Of a stretch of 35,476 nt of DNA, positions 21,201 to 28,900 are shown piece by piece; within the stretch, counting starts at the first letter, position 1; every line of letters begins with the position of its first letter. The stretch comes from a virus: the IMG/VR virus record IMGVR_UViG_3300042475_005421, positions 1 to 35,476 of that record, one strand, 5' to 3'. The position numbers and the translations under genes were made by a program. Under the pieces are notes generated by a model. It was not told where the DNA came from. It made no database searches and saw only the letters and a list, made by a program, of their open reading frames with translations.

Positions 21201-24151
21201 AATACAGAGACATGGTTGAATTCCTACGCCACTATCAGTTTGTCCTCCGTCCTGTTGGGACACGACCACGCGAATCAAAGATTATTGGCAATGCGTGGAC
21301 AATGGAGGAAATCAGAAAACGCGCAGGTCAAAAATCATCCTATGGTCAACTGGGTTCAATGCTCAAGCTTTTGCAGGTTCGAGACGCAGAAGGAAATCAA
21401 CTTTCCCCACTTGACTGGCTAAACAGATTGCTAGGTCGAAGGGACCCACAAACTGGCGAGGTCTTAACTAGAGCAAGAATACGAGAAATAGAAGAACCAC
21501 TCGATGTTGACCCATTCAAGAATATAGATGGAAGTTCTTCGACGGTTTCTGGTGAGGAACTAATTGCTCTCGGAAAACAAAAAGCAGGTAAAGGCGGCGG
21601 TGGAGCTAAGGGTGCGTACAAGATGAATCGTGATAAGCGATTTAACATCATCCCGAACCCAACCGGCCAGACACCAAGCAGAGAAGTTTTCTGGAAACTG
21701 GATACCGAAAGTCTTGGTGCAGATGGGAAATGGGAGAATGGAGTAATTATTTCCGGTGAAGGAATAATTGATGTCTACCAGTTCAGGGACGCAGCAGGAA
21801 AAATTCAGTACACAGGTGACAAGAACGGCGAAAAGCCTATGATGCGACGCCGGATTGAGAAAATGATTAAAGACCTCAATCTGGAAGGAAAAGTCACAAT
21901 AGAAAAGCAGTACGTACCACGTAAGGCTGGCTCATCGAATGCACCAGCATATGACGCTGTAAGAATAAAGGGAGATAATCCAGAAGAGACTGGATTGCTC
22001 CTCAGCCTTGTTGGAAGAATGATAACTGACTCAGCAAACGAGCCAGAAGTTGATGCATCGTTCTTAACAACACACGCAGCCAAAGGTTTGGAATTCGACA
22101 ACGTGGTTGCCGGAGACGATTTCTTCCAGCCAAAGTTTGAAGACGATGGTTCGATACTTCCAGGGAATGACATAAGTCGTGAAATGGAAAACCTTATTTA
22201 CGTCATGATGACTCGCGCAAAAAAGCGCATTCAGTTGTCTGAGGCAACGTCATGGATTATCGACCCAAAGAAAAATCCAAAGGGTTTTGAATATATTGAA
22301 AAGTTCCTAACCGAGGAGCAGCAGGCTCCTTCTGGATTTTGGAACCCATTTGGAGATGGTGAGCAAGTATTCCCTGATGGCGCAAGAGAGATACTTTCAA
22401 GCGGTCGCGTAAATAGCGTACCTGAAACAGCAGTTCCAGGAACTGGGACCAACAGGTCGGCAAGACGAGCAAGACTTCGTGGCGGAGATGTTGAGCGACA
22501 GGCCACTACAGAAACATCAGCACCAGAAACGCCAGTAGTCCAAGCGCCAGAACGGACAGCAGCAGTTGGTGGGCCACGTTCAGTAAACAGTTCAAATCGC
22601 GCTGACAGAAAAGCACGAAGAATGAGTAGCGGGTCCACTTATGCGGACAATATCAATGCTACAAATCTTGCTGCAATTAGAGGCTCAAAGACTGGAGAGT
22701 CATTCGCGTTTGCCAGAAGATTCTGGGATGGTTTTAGAAAACGCGGAATAACGCTAGATACGTCAAGTAAGTCCGGAACAGTAAAAGAGCGCAGACGACA
22801 GATAAATGAGGGCCTGGATAAGGCTGCCGCCGCAATGAAGCGTCGACCACAAGTAACTATCGGTCGCGTATCTGGGAATGAAAATCTTTCGAATCCAGAT
22901 GCAGATACATGGATGCTTCCAGTAAAGAGCCTGAAGGAATCAATCAGAATTCCAACAGAGTTTGATGTTGTCAGAAATCCAGACAACACAATTGCTGATG
23001 TAAAGTGGACCAAGTCGGAACCAATTTCCAACACCGACCTTTCAAGATTGCTAAATTTATCGCCAGAGGATGCAAAGAGGATTTCTGATGATGATTCTGG
23101 AATATCCCACAATGCCGTCAGATTCCTCGTTGCAGAACTCGGCAATAGACCTGAATTTGGTGGATGGAGATTGTTCTCGCCAGTAACTTCAGACGAGCCG
23201 GGCGTGGAGAAGATGTCGTCAGCTCAACGTTTTGCCGAAAATCTCGGTAGAGCCAATATGCGCGACAGATTCATCATTGAAACATTTGGGAAAGACGCAT
23301 ATCCGTTCTGGGCCGACAGGGAAGAAAATCAAATCATTTCTTCAGATGAATACTCCACTCTTGGAGAAGTCGACCCAGTGGCAAAATTTAGGGCAACTGG
23401 AAGATTTACGCCAAACCCAGAAGACGCTGATGGCGAAGCTTCTGCCGAGGCTGACCTTATTTACGAGGGAATGCCAGACTTTGTTCCAGAAGCACCAGCA
23501 CCGACGGTCAATGAAACAAACCCAGCTGGCGCAAAGACATCAAGAAGAGATTTCAAGTTGGATAATCTCATCGAAAATCTTGGTCTTGACAGAGACGAAT
23601 GGATGGCTCAGCTAAGAGAAAGAATGAAGCGGTCATTCGGGATGGATGATGTCGGTTTGACCAATCCGAAAGACAGGAAGTCATGGGAAAGTGACGGAGT
23701 GCCAGTTGCAGCAATCCAGGAGATGATTCGGACAGGGATGATTGAGAATGCGGAAAGCGTTTGGCCAGAAAATGGTCAAAAGCTTGACGGTGAACTTCGC
23801 GCAAGCAAGGCAAATGTTGCCGAGGCGATGGTTGAGTTCATATCAAACACCCAGAAGGGTTCTGGTGGAAACACCAAGAGAAATAAGGAATACATCCTTG
23901 GTACGAGCAATCTTTCCGTTCTTCTAAACAATGCAGCAAAAACACGCGGCAAGACTTTCAGCAAGATTAAGGGTGATGAGCCAAGATACTCATCCAACGA
24001 GCTTCAAGATGTGGTCAATCGTTTCAATGAAATATTTGGCACAAGCCACACAATTGAGGACATTTTCAGTAAAGAGCAATTAGAAAACGCACGTAAGAGA
24101 CTTCAAGAAGAAGGTCGAACCATGTTCGGCAAATCAGGAACAAAAGAATAG
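15287..24151 (+). CDS. Giant prohead protease polyprotein with ArdC/zincin and SF1 helicase modules
   Basis: 2954 residues. Residues 1-175 are an HK97-type prohead protease (H69 in VVWGHNW, S133 in EWSIGYK). C369, C372, C381 and C394 form a small metal or Fe-S knuckle. D593-E602 resembles an EF-hand loop. Residues about 990-1150 resemble the ArdC single-strand DNA-binding domain, followed by a zincin (HEIIH 1188-1192, E1222 or E1226 as third ligand). Residues about 1390-2350 are a UvrD-type SF1 helicase: Walker A G1444-T1450, DEAQ 1764-1767, GDPRQSIYGFRG from 1792, HAAKGLEF from 2263, TRAKKR from 2309. [LMF]SSG motifs at residues 624, 822, 940, 976, 1358, 1382, 2370 and 2446 fall between these modules. 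I infer self-processing into several virion proteins. Residues 2450-2954 are unrecognised. Confidence 0.85.
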   Translation: MTTDHFEYKSTSLGSASQKAGSVNLDEMQGIVECFVAGIGNKDSVGDICASGAFTKSLQRRKPRVVWGHNWNDPIGKVLEIYEVPPSDPRLPLKMKIAGIGGLFAKVQFNLQSEKGREAFTMVAFFGEEQEWSIGYKTLRAQYDQKSQANVIYELELYEVSPVLHGANQLTGTISVKTDDPYGEDSSVMMMDDEKPNKLEIEKQLSGMLGAKISLMEMDDENLTFARRVADGSVKRFKCGWSRTGGRMMFGPPEEIVMQRPSAPQTAPMMVPPNEPRRMVRPQQMPSMPIAVKPGMEGVVVVPLPAVQYEEGNNKPIDKNNLDKEEADLRDALLKIVKRHGKFNEDKDGVWAGYKPASENPIASIGVKCANCVFFQNDGSCKIVDMDIEPEGKCRFAVIPKGVVNVDGIAKKEYEIEEDANFDEAIEDLEVKYPGEFVMAMLRGAVGKRKKKRSKFKSLSEFGKDDNSFDEQYCIPLHPNDAFRVKQEIDPILDYYMVDAEVDIDGIVLKSGVSLDFIEAVDNALENIKKKFLDSSEFESKAIGRRLGSYVGSRLIDRPSIGGRRDRRNRRGDIDMPTGGTPGNRRPTGSDFDPDNDGWVDEGTTRPRFVGVQDAKPATPSKPFSSGAEKRSRFNTSRHGLGKETESKFGVAPDEQARREAFDKTAQEWVDKGFGWEEVPRYQTDNTRSAEFLRGRELGYNQARRAWQGDDKKRPAKFNEKAKSGQAYQEWYYDFVRTLGTYLDATNKYFAGKDKKDKNKNYVGEDGESQFLKGLDSALRSEVYERRPSTGTWDPNDKETLARWMNSYGFDGASPNKPDRKLSSGRLPALDDDFDPDNPYGDDNLPFDESGTDTYDRIIRDFLGEEMPRPKRGKIAPPEKNPEDYTDQDIYEERMNGVSIEDMAKKLGVTRTEVRQAEQRYMSEIRRGSASRAAESAPRLSSGFENFLKKPENKRTRREKQDYLGPLWEYRDGQTLSSGKDENQEADAARIKDMYQQMGEAIIAALDEILKDPSKAGQWQVPWRSPELYGRNPTRRNRIYQGMNQLILSQVASKRKYKTNRWAGRSQWRELNKKAKPKPGEIGVNILVPFDIKNDDGIRTGEKGFKIETVFNADQMDGLPAWVYEVKETEKLDAAQRLEDIENVIKEIGPRYREQGVSAFYDPNDDTINVPPFENFIEPIAFYGTVLHEIIHWTAHPSRLKRDLSGRMKGTPEQRKKYAFEELIAEIGASFAMGFLGVEPQIREDHIQYLAFWRKALQDDPSSIRRAIEGGQQAVDYIMNKSATLRKRAGVPDSERKGKEDYTIEAPIVGRITIPIPKKKPVVGTPTPENKVRQRVRVRGQGPSAVKTILEDYENNRLSSGITGFVIKDEEGNTYNQINKRLSSGRGPIVGAKDPKRKIERTEGSFMEMFGMKFEPTDEQKDVMDTVAHFTKTGEGGLVAVRAGAGAGKTTTLEQSVIRMAKESPESQFYYITFNKKNASEAARRMPDNTGSSSINQLAYWSLLLEDRPGISPEFKEKLKKIGIGAGNEYYSSANPKSTRQTSAEGYGGKTVDTTGLKKAGFRTLGYVSFETTSGGRDVARHYDFGTKYPDGLTHEGVELTADDYGLVLINALTRYSQSDDDVLSEKHFKLRPHEIERNKQLAESGDPIDPAETAFDQIPQEWVDLALKMWSDTLDPKSNVLPNYDQQVKIWAMQKPNLRTDAGMVGHGTRKVKDARAQDKKLDPGSIVQVDGVDYVYTGGGARAGLRRRYATEDKPISTFFFDEAQDVNPVLQKVIEDNIANNNLAIVMVGDPRQSIYGFRGSSDSFARLNPDFNLTLTDSFRYGKTVAFLGNLMLGRGNMTDRQGGIDEVSADYKLFGRLQDVVSHDFNLGTLTGNDLRKKLDSIQKKYGISGPDGQSLADMPEKERNELLDKARGYIVPESEGILYRQIPTSADGTWAYISYSNKNTLTAALEFIGAHPDKIVGLPAEKYRDMVEFLRHYQFVLRPVGTRPRESKIIGNAWTMEEIRKRAGQKSSYGQLGSMLKLLQVRDAEGNQLSPLDWLNRLLGRRDPQTGEVLTRARIREIEEPLDVDPFKNIDGSSSTVSGEELIALGKQKAGKGGGGAKGAYKMNRDKRFNIIPNPTGQTPSREVFWKLDTESLGADGKWENGVIISGEGIIDVYQFRDAAGKIQYTGDKNGEKPMMRRRIEKMIKDLNLEGKVTIEKQYVPRKAGSSNAPAYDAVRIKGDNPEETGLLLSLVGRMITDSANEPEVDASFLTTHAAKGLEFDNVVAGDDFFQPKFEDDGSILPGNDISREMENLIYVMMTRAKKRIQLSEATSWIIDPKKNPKGFEYIEKFLTEEQQAPSGFWNPFGDGEQVFPDGAREILSSGRVNSVPETAVPGTGTNRSARRARLRGGDVERQATTETSAPETPVVQAPERTAAVGGPRSVNSSNRADRKARRMSSGSTYADNINATNLAAIRGSKTGESFAFARRFWDGFRKRGITLDTSSKSGTVKERRRQINEGLDKAAAAMKRRPQVTIGRVSGNENLSNPDADTWMLPVKSLKESIRIPTEFDVVRNPDNTIADVKWTKSEPISNTDLSRLLNLSPEDAKRISDDDSGISHNAVRFLVAELGNRPEFGGWRLFSPVTSDEPGVEKMSSAQRFAENLGRANMRDRFIIETFGKDAYPFWADREENQIISSDEYSTLGEVDPVAKFRATGRFTPNPEDADGEASAEADLIYEGMPDFVPEAPAPTVNETNPAGAKTSRRDFKLDNLIENLGLDRDEWMAQLRERMKRSFGMDDVGLTNPKDRKSWESDGVPVAAIQEMIRTGMIENAESVWPENGQKLDGELRASKANVAEAMVEFISNTQKGSGGNTKRNKEYILGTSNLSVLLNNAAKTRGKTFSKIKGDEPRYSSNELQDVVNRFNEIFGTSHTIEDIFSKEQLENARKRLQEEGRTMFGKSGTKE
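16870..16879 (+). other. A10 homopolymer, possible slippage site inside the giant protease gene
   Basis: Ten consecutive A bases followed by TTT encode I528-K-K-K-F532. Gain of one A (or -1 ribosomal shift) leads to TAG within four codons. Loss of one A leads to TAG within about two codons after the run. Either event ends the protein near residue 533, releasing the protease and metal-knuckle part alone. Confidence 0.4.
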
Positions 24152-24225
24152 GAATATTGCAGTAGTAAATAAATTTGCAGAAATTAGTTAATGTTGCTAA
24201 TTCACGCTGCTGCGACATGATACGT

Positions 24226-24231
24226 TATAAT
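24226..24231 (+). promoter_or_regulatory. Consensus -10 box upstream of the acidic virion protein gene
   Basis: TATAAT is a perfect -10 sequence in the 142-base gap between the giant protease gene and the next gene. The -35 region is poor (TTCACG at 24201-24206 with 19-base spacing). A GACCGGTC palindrome follows at 24261-24268 in the expected leader. AGGAG at 24285-24289 is the ribosome binding site of the gene at 24294. The gene between the two giants may therefore be transcribed independently. Confidence 0.45.
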
Positions 24232-24293
24232 TTAGAGCACAATTTAATGGTTAATGTCCAGACCGGTCATTTTCCTGCACAAACAGGAGTTCT

Positions 24294-25907
24294 ATGAGCT
24301 ACGACGAGAAGGTGAATGTCAGTATCGACAGCGACGGAGACGTGCTGAAGTGCGCGAAAGGACTTGCTTCTGGCGAGTGCGGATTTGTCAAGGGCGCAAA
24401 AATTTGCGCCAAATGCGGCGCGGTACCAGTTGAAATGAAGATGGTTCCAGTTTCGGGATTGGATGGGAAAAGCGTCATGTCGGAAGATATGACAGAAGAC
24501 ATGATGCCAGAAATGTCAGAGGACATGGTTTCTCGCAACAAGAAGAAAAAGAAGAAACCATCCATGAAAGAAATGTACGCAGAAATGGATGACGAGGAAA
24601 TGGCCGAAGACGAAGAAGAGTCAATGGCCAAAAAGCGCATGGTTCCAGAGATGCAAGAAGATGTCGAACCAGAAATGGACGACATGGACGAAGAAGATGA
24701 CGAAAACCTCGACACTGACGCAGACGAGGAAGAGATGGATTCTGAATCCGAAAAAATGTACGGAATGGGTCCAAAGGGACGCCGTAAGTTCAAGGCTGAA
24801 GACATGGATATGTCAGAAGACGAAATGGACGAAGACGAAGAAGACGAAGAAGACATGGACATGGAAGAAGAAGACATGGACATGGAAGAAGAAGCCGAAG
24901 AGGGCGCAGAAGACGAAGAAGAAATGGACGAAGACGAAGAAGAAGATACTGAGGAAAAGTCTTTTGATGCCGGTAATGAATACTGGGATGCCCTCCGTGA
25001 AACACGTATTAAGTCGATGGGCATAAAGCCATCGGACATTGGTGCGTCAGGTTACGTCTGCTCCCTAGAGCGCAAGGCTTATGCTGGCTCTGCCCCAGTA
25101 TGCGATGACTGCCCAGGTGGATGCATTGCGGAAAAAGGAATGCCAGGAATCCTTCATGTTGAAGGACTTGCTGAACAGATGTTCAATGGTCGCGTTATCG
25201 ACTCTGGCTATTCTGCAGATGCGGACATGTTTGTGGTTGATGTGCAAACAAAGAGTGGAGATGTCAAGGAAATATTCATTGACGGAACAACTGCTGAAGT
25301 TATGGGTTTCCACAAACTTGACGTAAATGAATTTGAGCAAAAATCAGAGGCGTCTGAGTACAAGTTGATTGACTTCACTGAAGCTGCAGAAATCGCAGTA
25401 AAATCATTCGATGGACATGTCGTGGCTGTTGAGCCAGACGTATTCGAAGGATTTGATTCGTACGCAGTTGAAATCGAAGGATTCGACGGAAAGTCATACG
25501 ATGTTTTCGTTGCCCTCGATGGAGAGGTTCTCGGATACGACAGATACGAGCAAGATGAAGCTGAAGCAATTGAAGCAGAAGCAGCAGAGCTTGCCTTGAA
25601 GCGTGCTTTCAACGAAGAACGACGAATGGACCTTGCAAAAGAAGGCATGGCTCTTCCGGACGGTTCATACCCAATTGTTACCGAAGCTGATTTGCGCAAT
25701 GCAATTCAGGCATTTGGTCGCGCCAAGGATAAAGAAGCAGCGAAGAAGCACATCATGAAGCGGGCGCGGGCTCTGAAGCTCGAAAGCTTGATTCCAGCAA
25801 ACTGGATTGCTGGTGCTTCAGAAAAGAATGAGGTGCCAAATGATGCAAACTTCCTCGCCTCACTGGTTGAGTTTCAGCTGCTCGAAGAGCAAATCGACAA
25901 TCTCTAA
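24294..25907 (+). CDS. Acidic metal-ribbon / PepSY-like protein of the head operon (possible assembly or scaffold protein)
   Basis: 537 residues. C20, C29, C38 and C41 form a zinc-ribbon-like knuckle. Residues about 55-225 are extremely Asp/Glu/Met-rich and likely disordered. A second cysteine cluster follows (C256, C270, C273, C277). Two strand-helix-strand units follow (about residues 285-345 and 350-420), each like a PepSY domain (AEIAVKSFDGHVVAVEP...YAVEIEGFDGKSYDVFVALDGEVLGYD). The C-terminus LPDGSYPIVTEADLRNAIQA...KKHIMKRARALKLESLIPANW resembles a tail module that recurs on phage head proteins. It has its own strong ribosome binding site. Position after portal and protease is where a scaffold or capsid protein is expected, and the acidic region fits a scaffold, but I see no HK97 capsid fold. 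Confidence 0.7.
   Translation: MSYDEKVNVSIDSDGDVLKCAKGLASGECGFVKGAKICAKCGAVPVEMKMVPVSGLDGKSVMSEDMTEDMMPEMSEDMVSRNKKKKKKPSMKEMYAEMDDEEMAEDEEESMAKKRMVPEMQEDVEPEMDDMDEEDDENLDTDADEEEMDSESEKMYGMGPKGRRKFKAEDMDMSEDEMDEDEEDEEDMDMEEEDMDMEEEAEEGAEDEEEMDEDEEEDTEEKSFDAGNEYWDALRETRIKSMGIKPSDIGASGYVCSLERKAYAGSAPVCDDCPGGCIAEKGMPGILHVEGLAEQMFNGRVIDSGYSADADMFVVDVQTKSGDVKEIFIDGTTAEVMGFHKLDVNEFEQKSEASEYKLIDFTEAAEIAVKSFDGHVVAVEPDVFEGFDSYAVEIEGFDGKSYDVFVALDGEVLGYDRYEQDEAEAIEAEAAELALKRAFNEERRMDLAKEGMALPDGSYPIVTEADLRNAIQAFGRAKDKEAAKKHIMKRARALKLESLIPANWIAGASEKNEVPNDANFLASLVEFQLLEEQIDNL
24851..24892 (+). repeat. Two tandem 21-base repeats in the acidic region
   Basis: The unit GACATGGACATGGAAGAAGAA occurs as two adjacent copies (24851-24871 and 24872-24892), encoding DMDMEEE twice. 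It lies in a longer GAA/GAC-rich stretch that has probably expanded by replication slippage and may vary between related phages. Confidence 0.75.
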
Positions 25908-25924
25908 CAAAAAGGCAACCCGCA

Positions 25925-28900
25925 ATGACGGGTGATTTCACCGACAAGGAACGAGTAGTTGTATCGCGTCGCATGCTGGCGCCTGCGCGCACTATTGGTG
26001 ACGTTGATAAAAAGGCTCTTACTTTCAAGGCTTCAGTTATTGAATCAGCCAAACAGGAAAGACTTATTGCCGATATCGCAGTAAAAGCTCTTGGCGAAAA
26101 TCGCCAAACATACGAAGATACCGACAATAAGAAACGTGAATTCACTGGAGACACTAGACCTGGCGTTCAGTCCGACGAATTTGGTCACAGATGGGAAACT
26201 GCAGCGAAGTGGGAGCCAGGAAAAAGGTTTGTACTTAGTCCATCATACGAAAGCAAAAATGGCATGGACACCATGCCAAACATTGGGTGGATTGAGCCGA
26301 CAACTGGGAATTTCAAAAATCTCGACGAAATGCTTTTTGAGCTTAATCGCAAACCGCAAATAAAACTTACAAAATTTAAAGTAAATGCAAAAACAGATGA
26401 TGTAATCCAGGAATCGGCAGAAGAAATAGATGGATTCTCTATTACTGCAGGCATGTCATTCGATGAGCGACGAGCCAAACTACGTGAACTAACAGAAAAA
26501 GAAAACGGACTAGAAAAAAAACGCCTCCCTGGCAGACCTCTCTCTTCTCGTATTCCTGGTGGAAATCTCATTGCGCGAGCTGCTGCTCGATTCGGCGTAG
26601 TCCGTGACGAGCTAAACAAATTCAGATGCCCTCCGGGAACCCCTGCTGCAAACCAATTTACGGACATGTTCGGAACCAACTGTTTTGGTTTTAGCGCGTC
26701 CAGATTCTCTCGCTTTGCTGCGCGTAAGGCAAAAGAGATGCAGGAATCAGGGGAGCTTGGTGGTTTTACAAACGGAGTAAGAACACTACTTAACTTTATA
26801 AAAAACAATGAGTGGGATTCAAATGTTCCGTGGGCTCCAGTCAGAATGGCAAGAAGCCCGTATTACGACGAGATAACTGGAGAAAGACTAGATTCCCCAG
26901 ATTGGCGTACGGTTGACGTTGAGCCAGGTCAGCGACTTTTTAGAAACGGACTGATAAATGCCCAGGATGCGGCTATCAAGTTCGATGAAAGCGTTTCGGA
27001 ACTATATAGCGAATTGGGTGTTGACAGAAGCGATGCTGCACGAGCAGTAAATGCTGACGTATTCGAGGCAGTAGAAAAGCTAAATGAGCTGTTCGTCGCA
27101 ACGGGCGGCAGAGATGGTTGGGACCTAAACGTATCGAATGTTTCTGGAATGGGCGATATGTCCAGAATGAGACCAGACGAGGTTCGCAGGTACATAACAG
27201 CCCGCCTGCAGAAGGTGGCTAACTGGAAAGCGCTGACCAAGCCAGAACAAGAGCGCTTAATTGAAGCTGACATTAAGAGATATTACGAAACAGAGCGAGC
27301 ATATTTTGAAACAGCTTTGCATCTGTACAAAACAAAACCAGGAACCGCTAAATTTTTCGACCGAATTGAATACAATTTCTTCACTAATGACGAAGCAGGA
27401 ACTGCGGTTCACGGAAGCATGAGGCCAGGTGCTGGTGGAATACGTGGAGTAATGCACGTAAACCTAGAGCGCATCATGACAAACCAGGAATCGATGCTGC
27501 CAGACATGCGTGCAGATGAACGACTTGCCGTATCTGCTGTTGGGGTTGTCAGTGACTCAGAGGCGAAGAGCGCAGTAGCAGACTTCTTGATAAATTCCGA
27601 ATATGCAGCACGCCATATGGCAGGGCTCATAGACGGGCCGAGGTCATTTACTAAACATATTGCTTTTCATGAGTTTTCACACGGAATTCAAAGCCAGGCA
27701 TTCATTCAAAAAATTCTTCGCAAAGCTATCGATAACGGCGGAAAAATTGAAATCCCTCAGTACAAACAAGACAAGAGAACTGGTGCGATGACGTTTGTCG
27801 GCAACCGTATTGTCACTGTTGATTTCGATGAAGAGCGTGGAGGCTTGTTGACAAATCTAACAAGCGGTGATGTTATGGATTTGATGATGGATTCCAATGA
27901 TGGCTTGGACCTGAAAAATATGTCAGATGCATTAAAGCGCAGTGAAGTGGCTGCATTTCTTGCTGGCAAGTACCCAACCGAATATACAGAAGGCAGCGAA
28001 ATATGGGGTCTTGAGGTTGGTGCAGAACTACATGCACTACGCGAACAGGGACTTATTTTCGGAGATGACGTAGACGCAGCATTGGAGTGGATGGATGACG
28101 TTGAGCGAAGCAGGCTTTCTGCCGAGCGCGCAGATATTGATGCAGAAGAACGCGCAATACTGGAAAGTACTACATTCAGGCCGACTTCCAGCTCTTCTGC
28201 AGACCGCCTTTCCGATGAAGAAATCGATGAAATGTCCGGAGACATTGAGAAACGAACAATAGAGGAAAGACGGGAAAAACTTAAAGAATTTAAAAAATTC
28301 TATTCGGAACTCGATGAAGAAGAGATGTTCCAACAAGCTGCACTGGTTGATGCCCAAAGAAGAGACATACGCGCACAACTTGATAATTTTACGAATGAGC
28401 TCAATGGGCTTTCTGAACTACCAGAAGATGCAACAGAGGAATCAATAACAGAGCGAATAGAGAAAGTGGCTGACCTCAGCAAGAAAATTGAAGAAGGTCA
28501 AAAAATACTTGACTACTACGAGAAAATGTACTCTGATTCGCGTTCTGAGTGGAGGAAGAAATTCGGAGTTGGAGCAAAGGGTGAGGCATCGAGATTCGAC
28601 AGGGTAGTCGAAAAAACAAGACGTGATGCAGGAATGGTGGATGACGAAGAAATAAAAGCATTTGCTAAAGCAAAAAGAATTGATGACATAACATCTTCAG
28701 CAAAAACAAAATCAGAAAATCAACTGATTCGCCGTGCCGCTGATATTGACGTCTTGGTTAAAGACAGGCTAGAAGACGACCCGGAAGTTCAAGAATTAAT
28801 GGAGGAGCGCTCAATTCTCCGTTCTGAATATATTTCACGAATTGCAGAGAGTGGTGATTCGCGTGCAACAGCAAGGGCCGGTAGGGAGTTTAATGGCAAG

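Noticed and set aside
24299-25039. 246-codon minus-strand open frame opposite the acidic protein
   Set aside because: It is nearly all serine in the middle, the direct mirror of GAA/GAC-rich codons on the + strand; no ribosome binding site context.
24294-25907. Major capsid protein
   Set aside because: Right position in the operon, but half of it is disordered acidic sequence with metal knuckles and PepSY-like units; no HK97 capsid pattern was seen.
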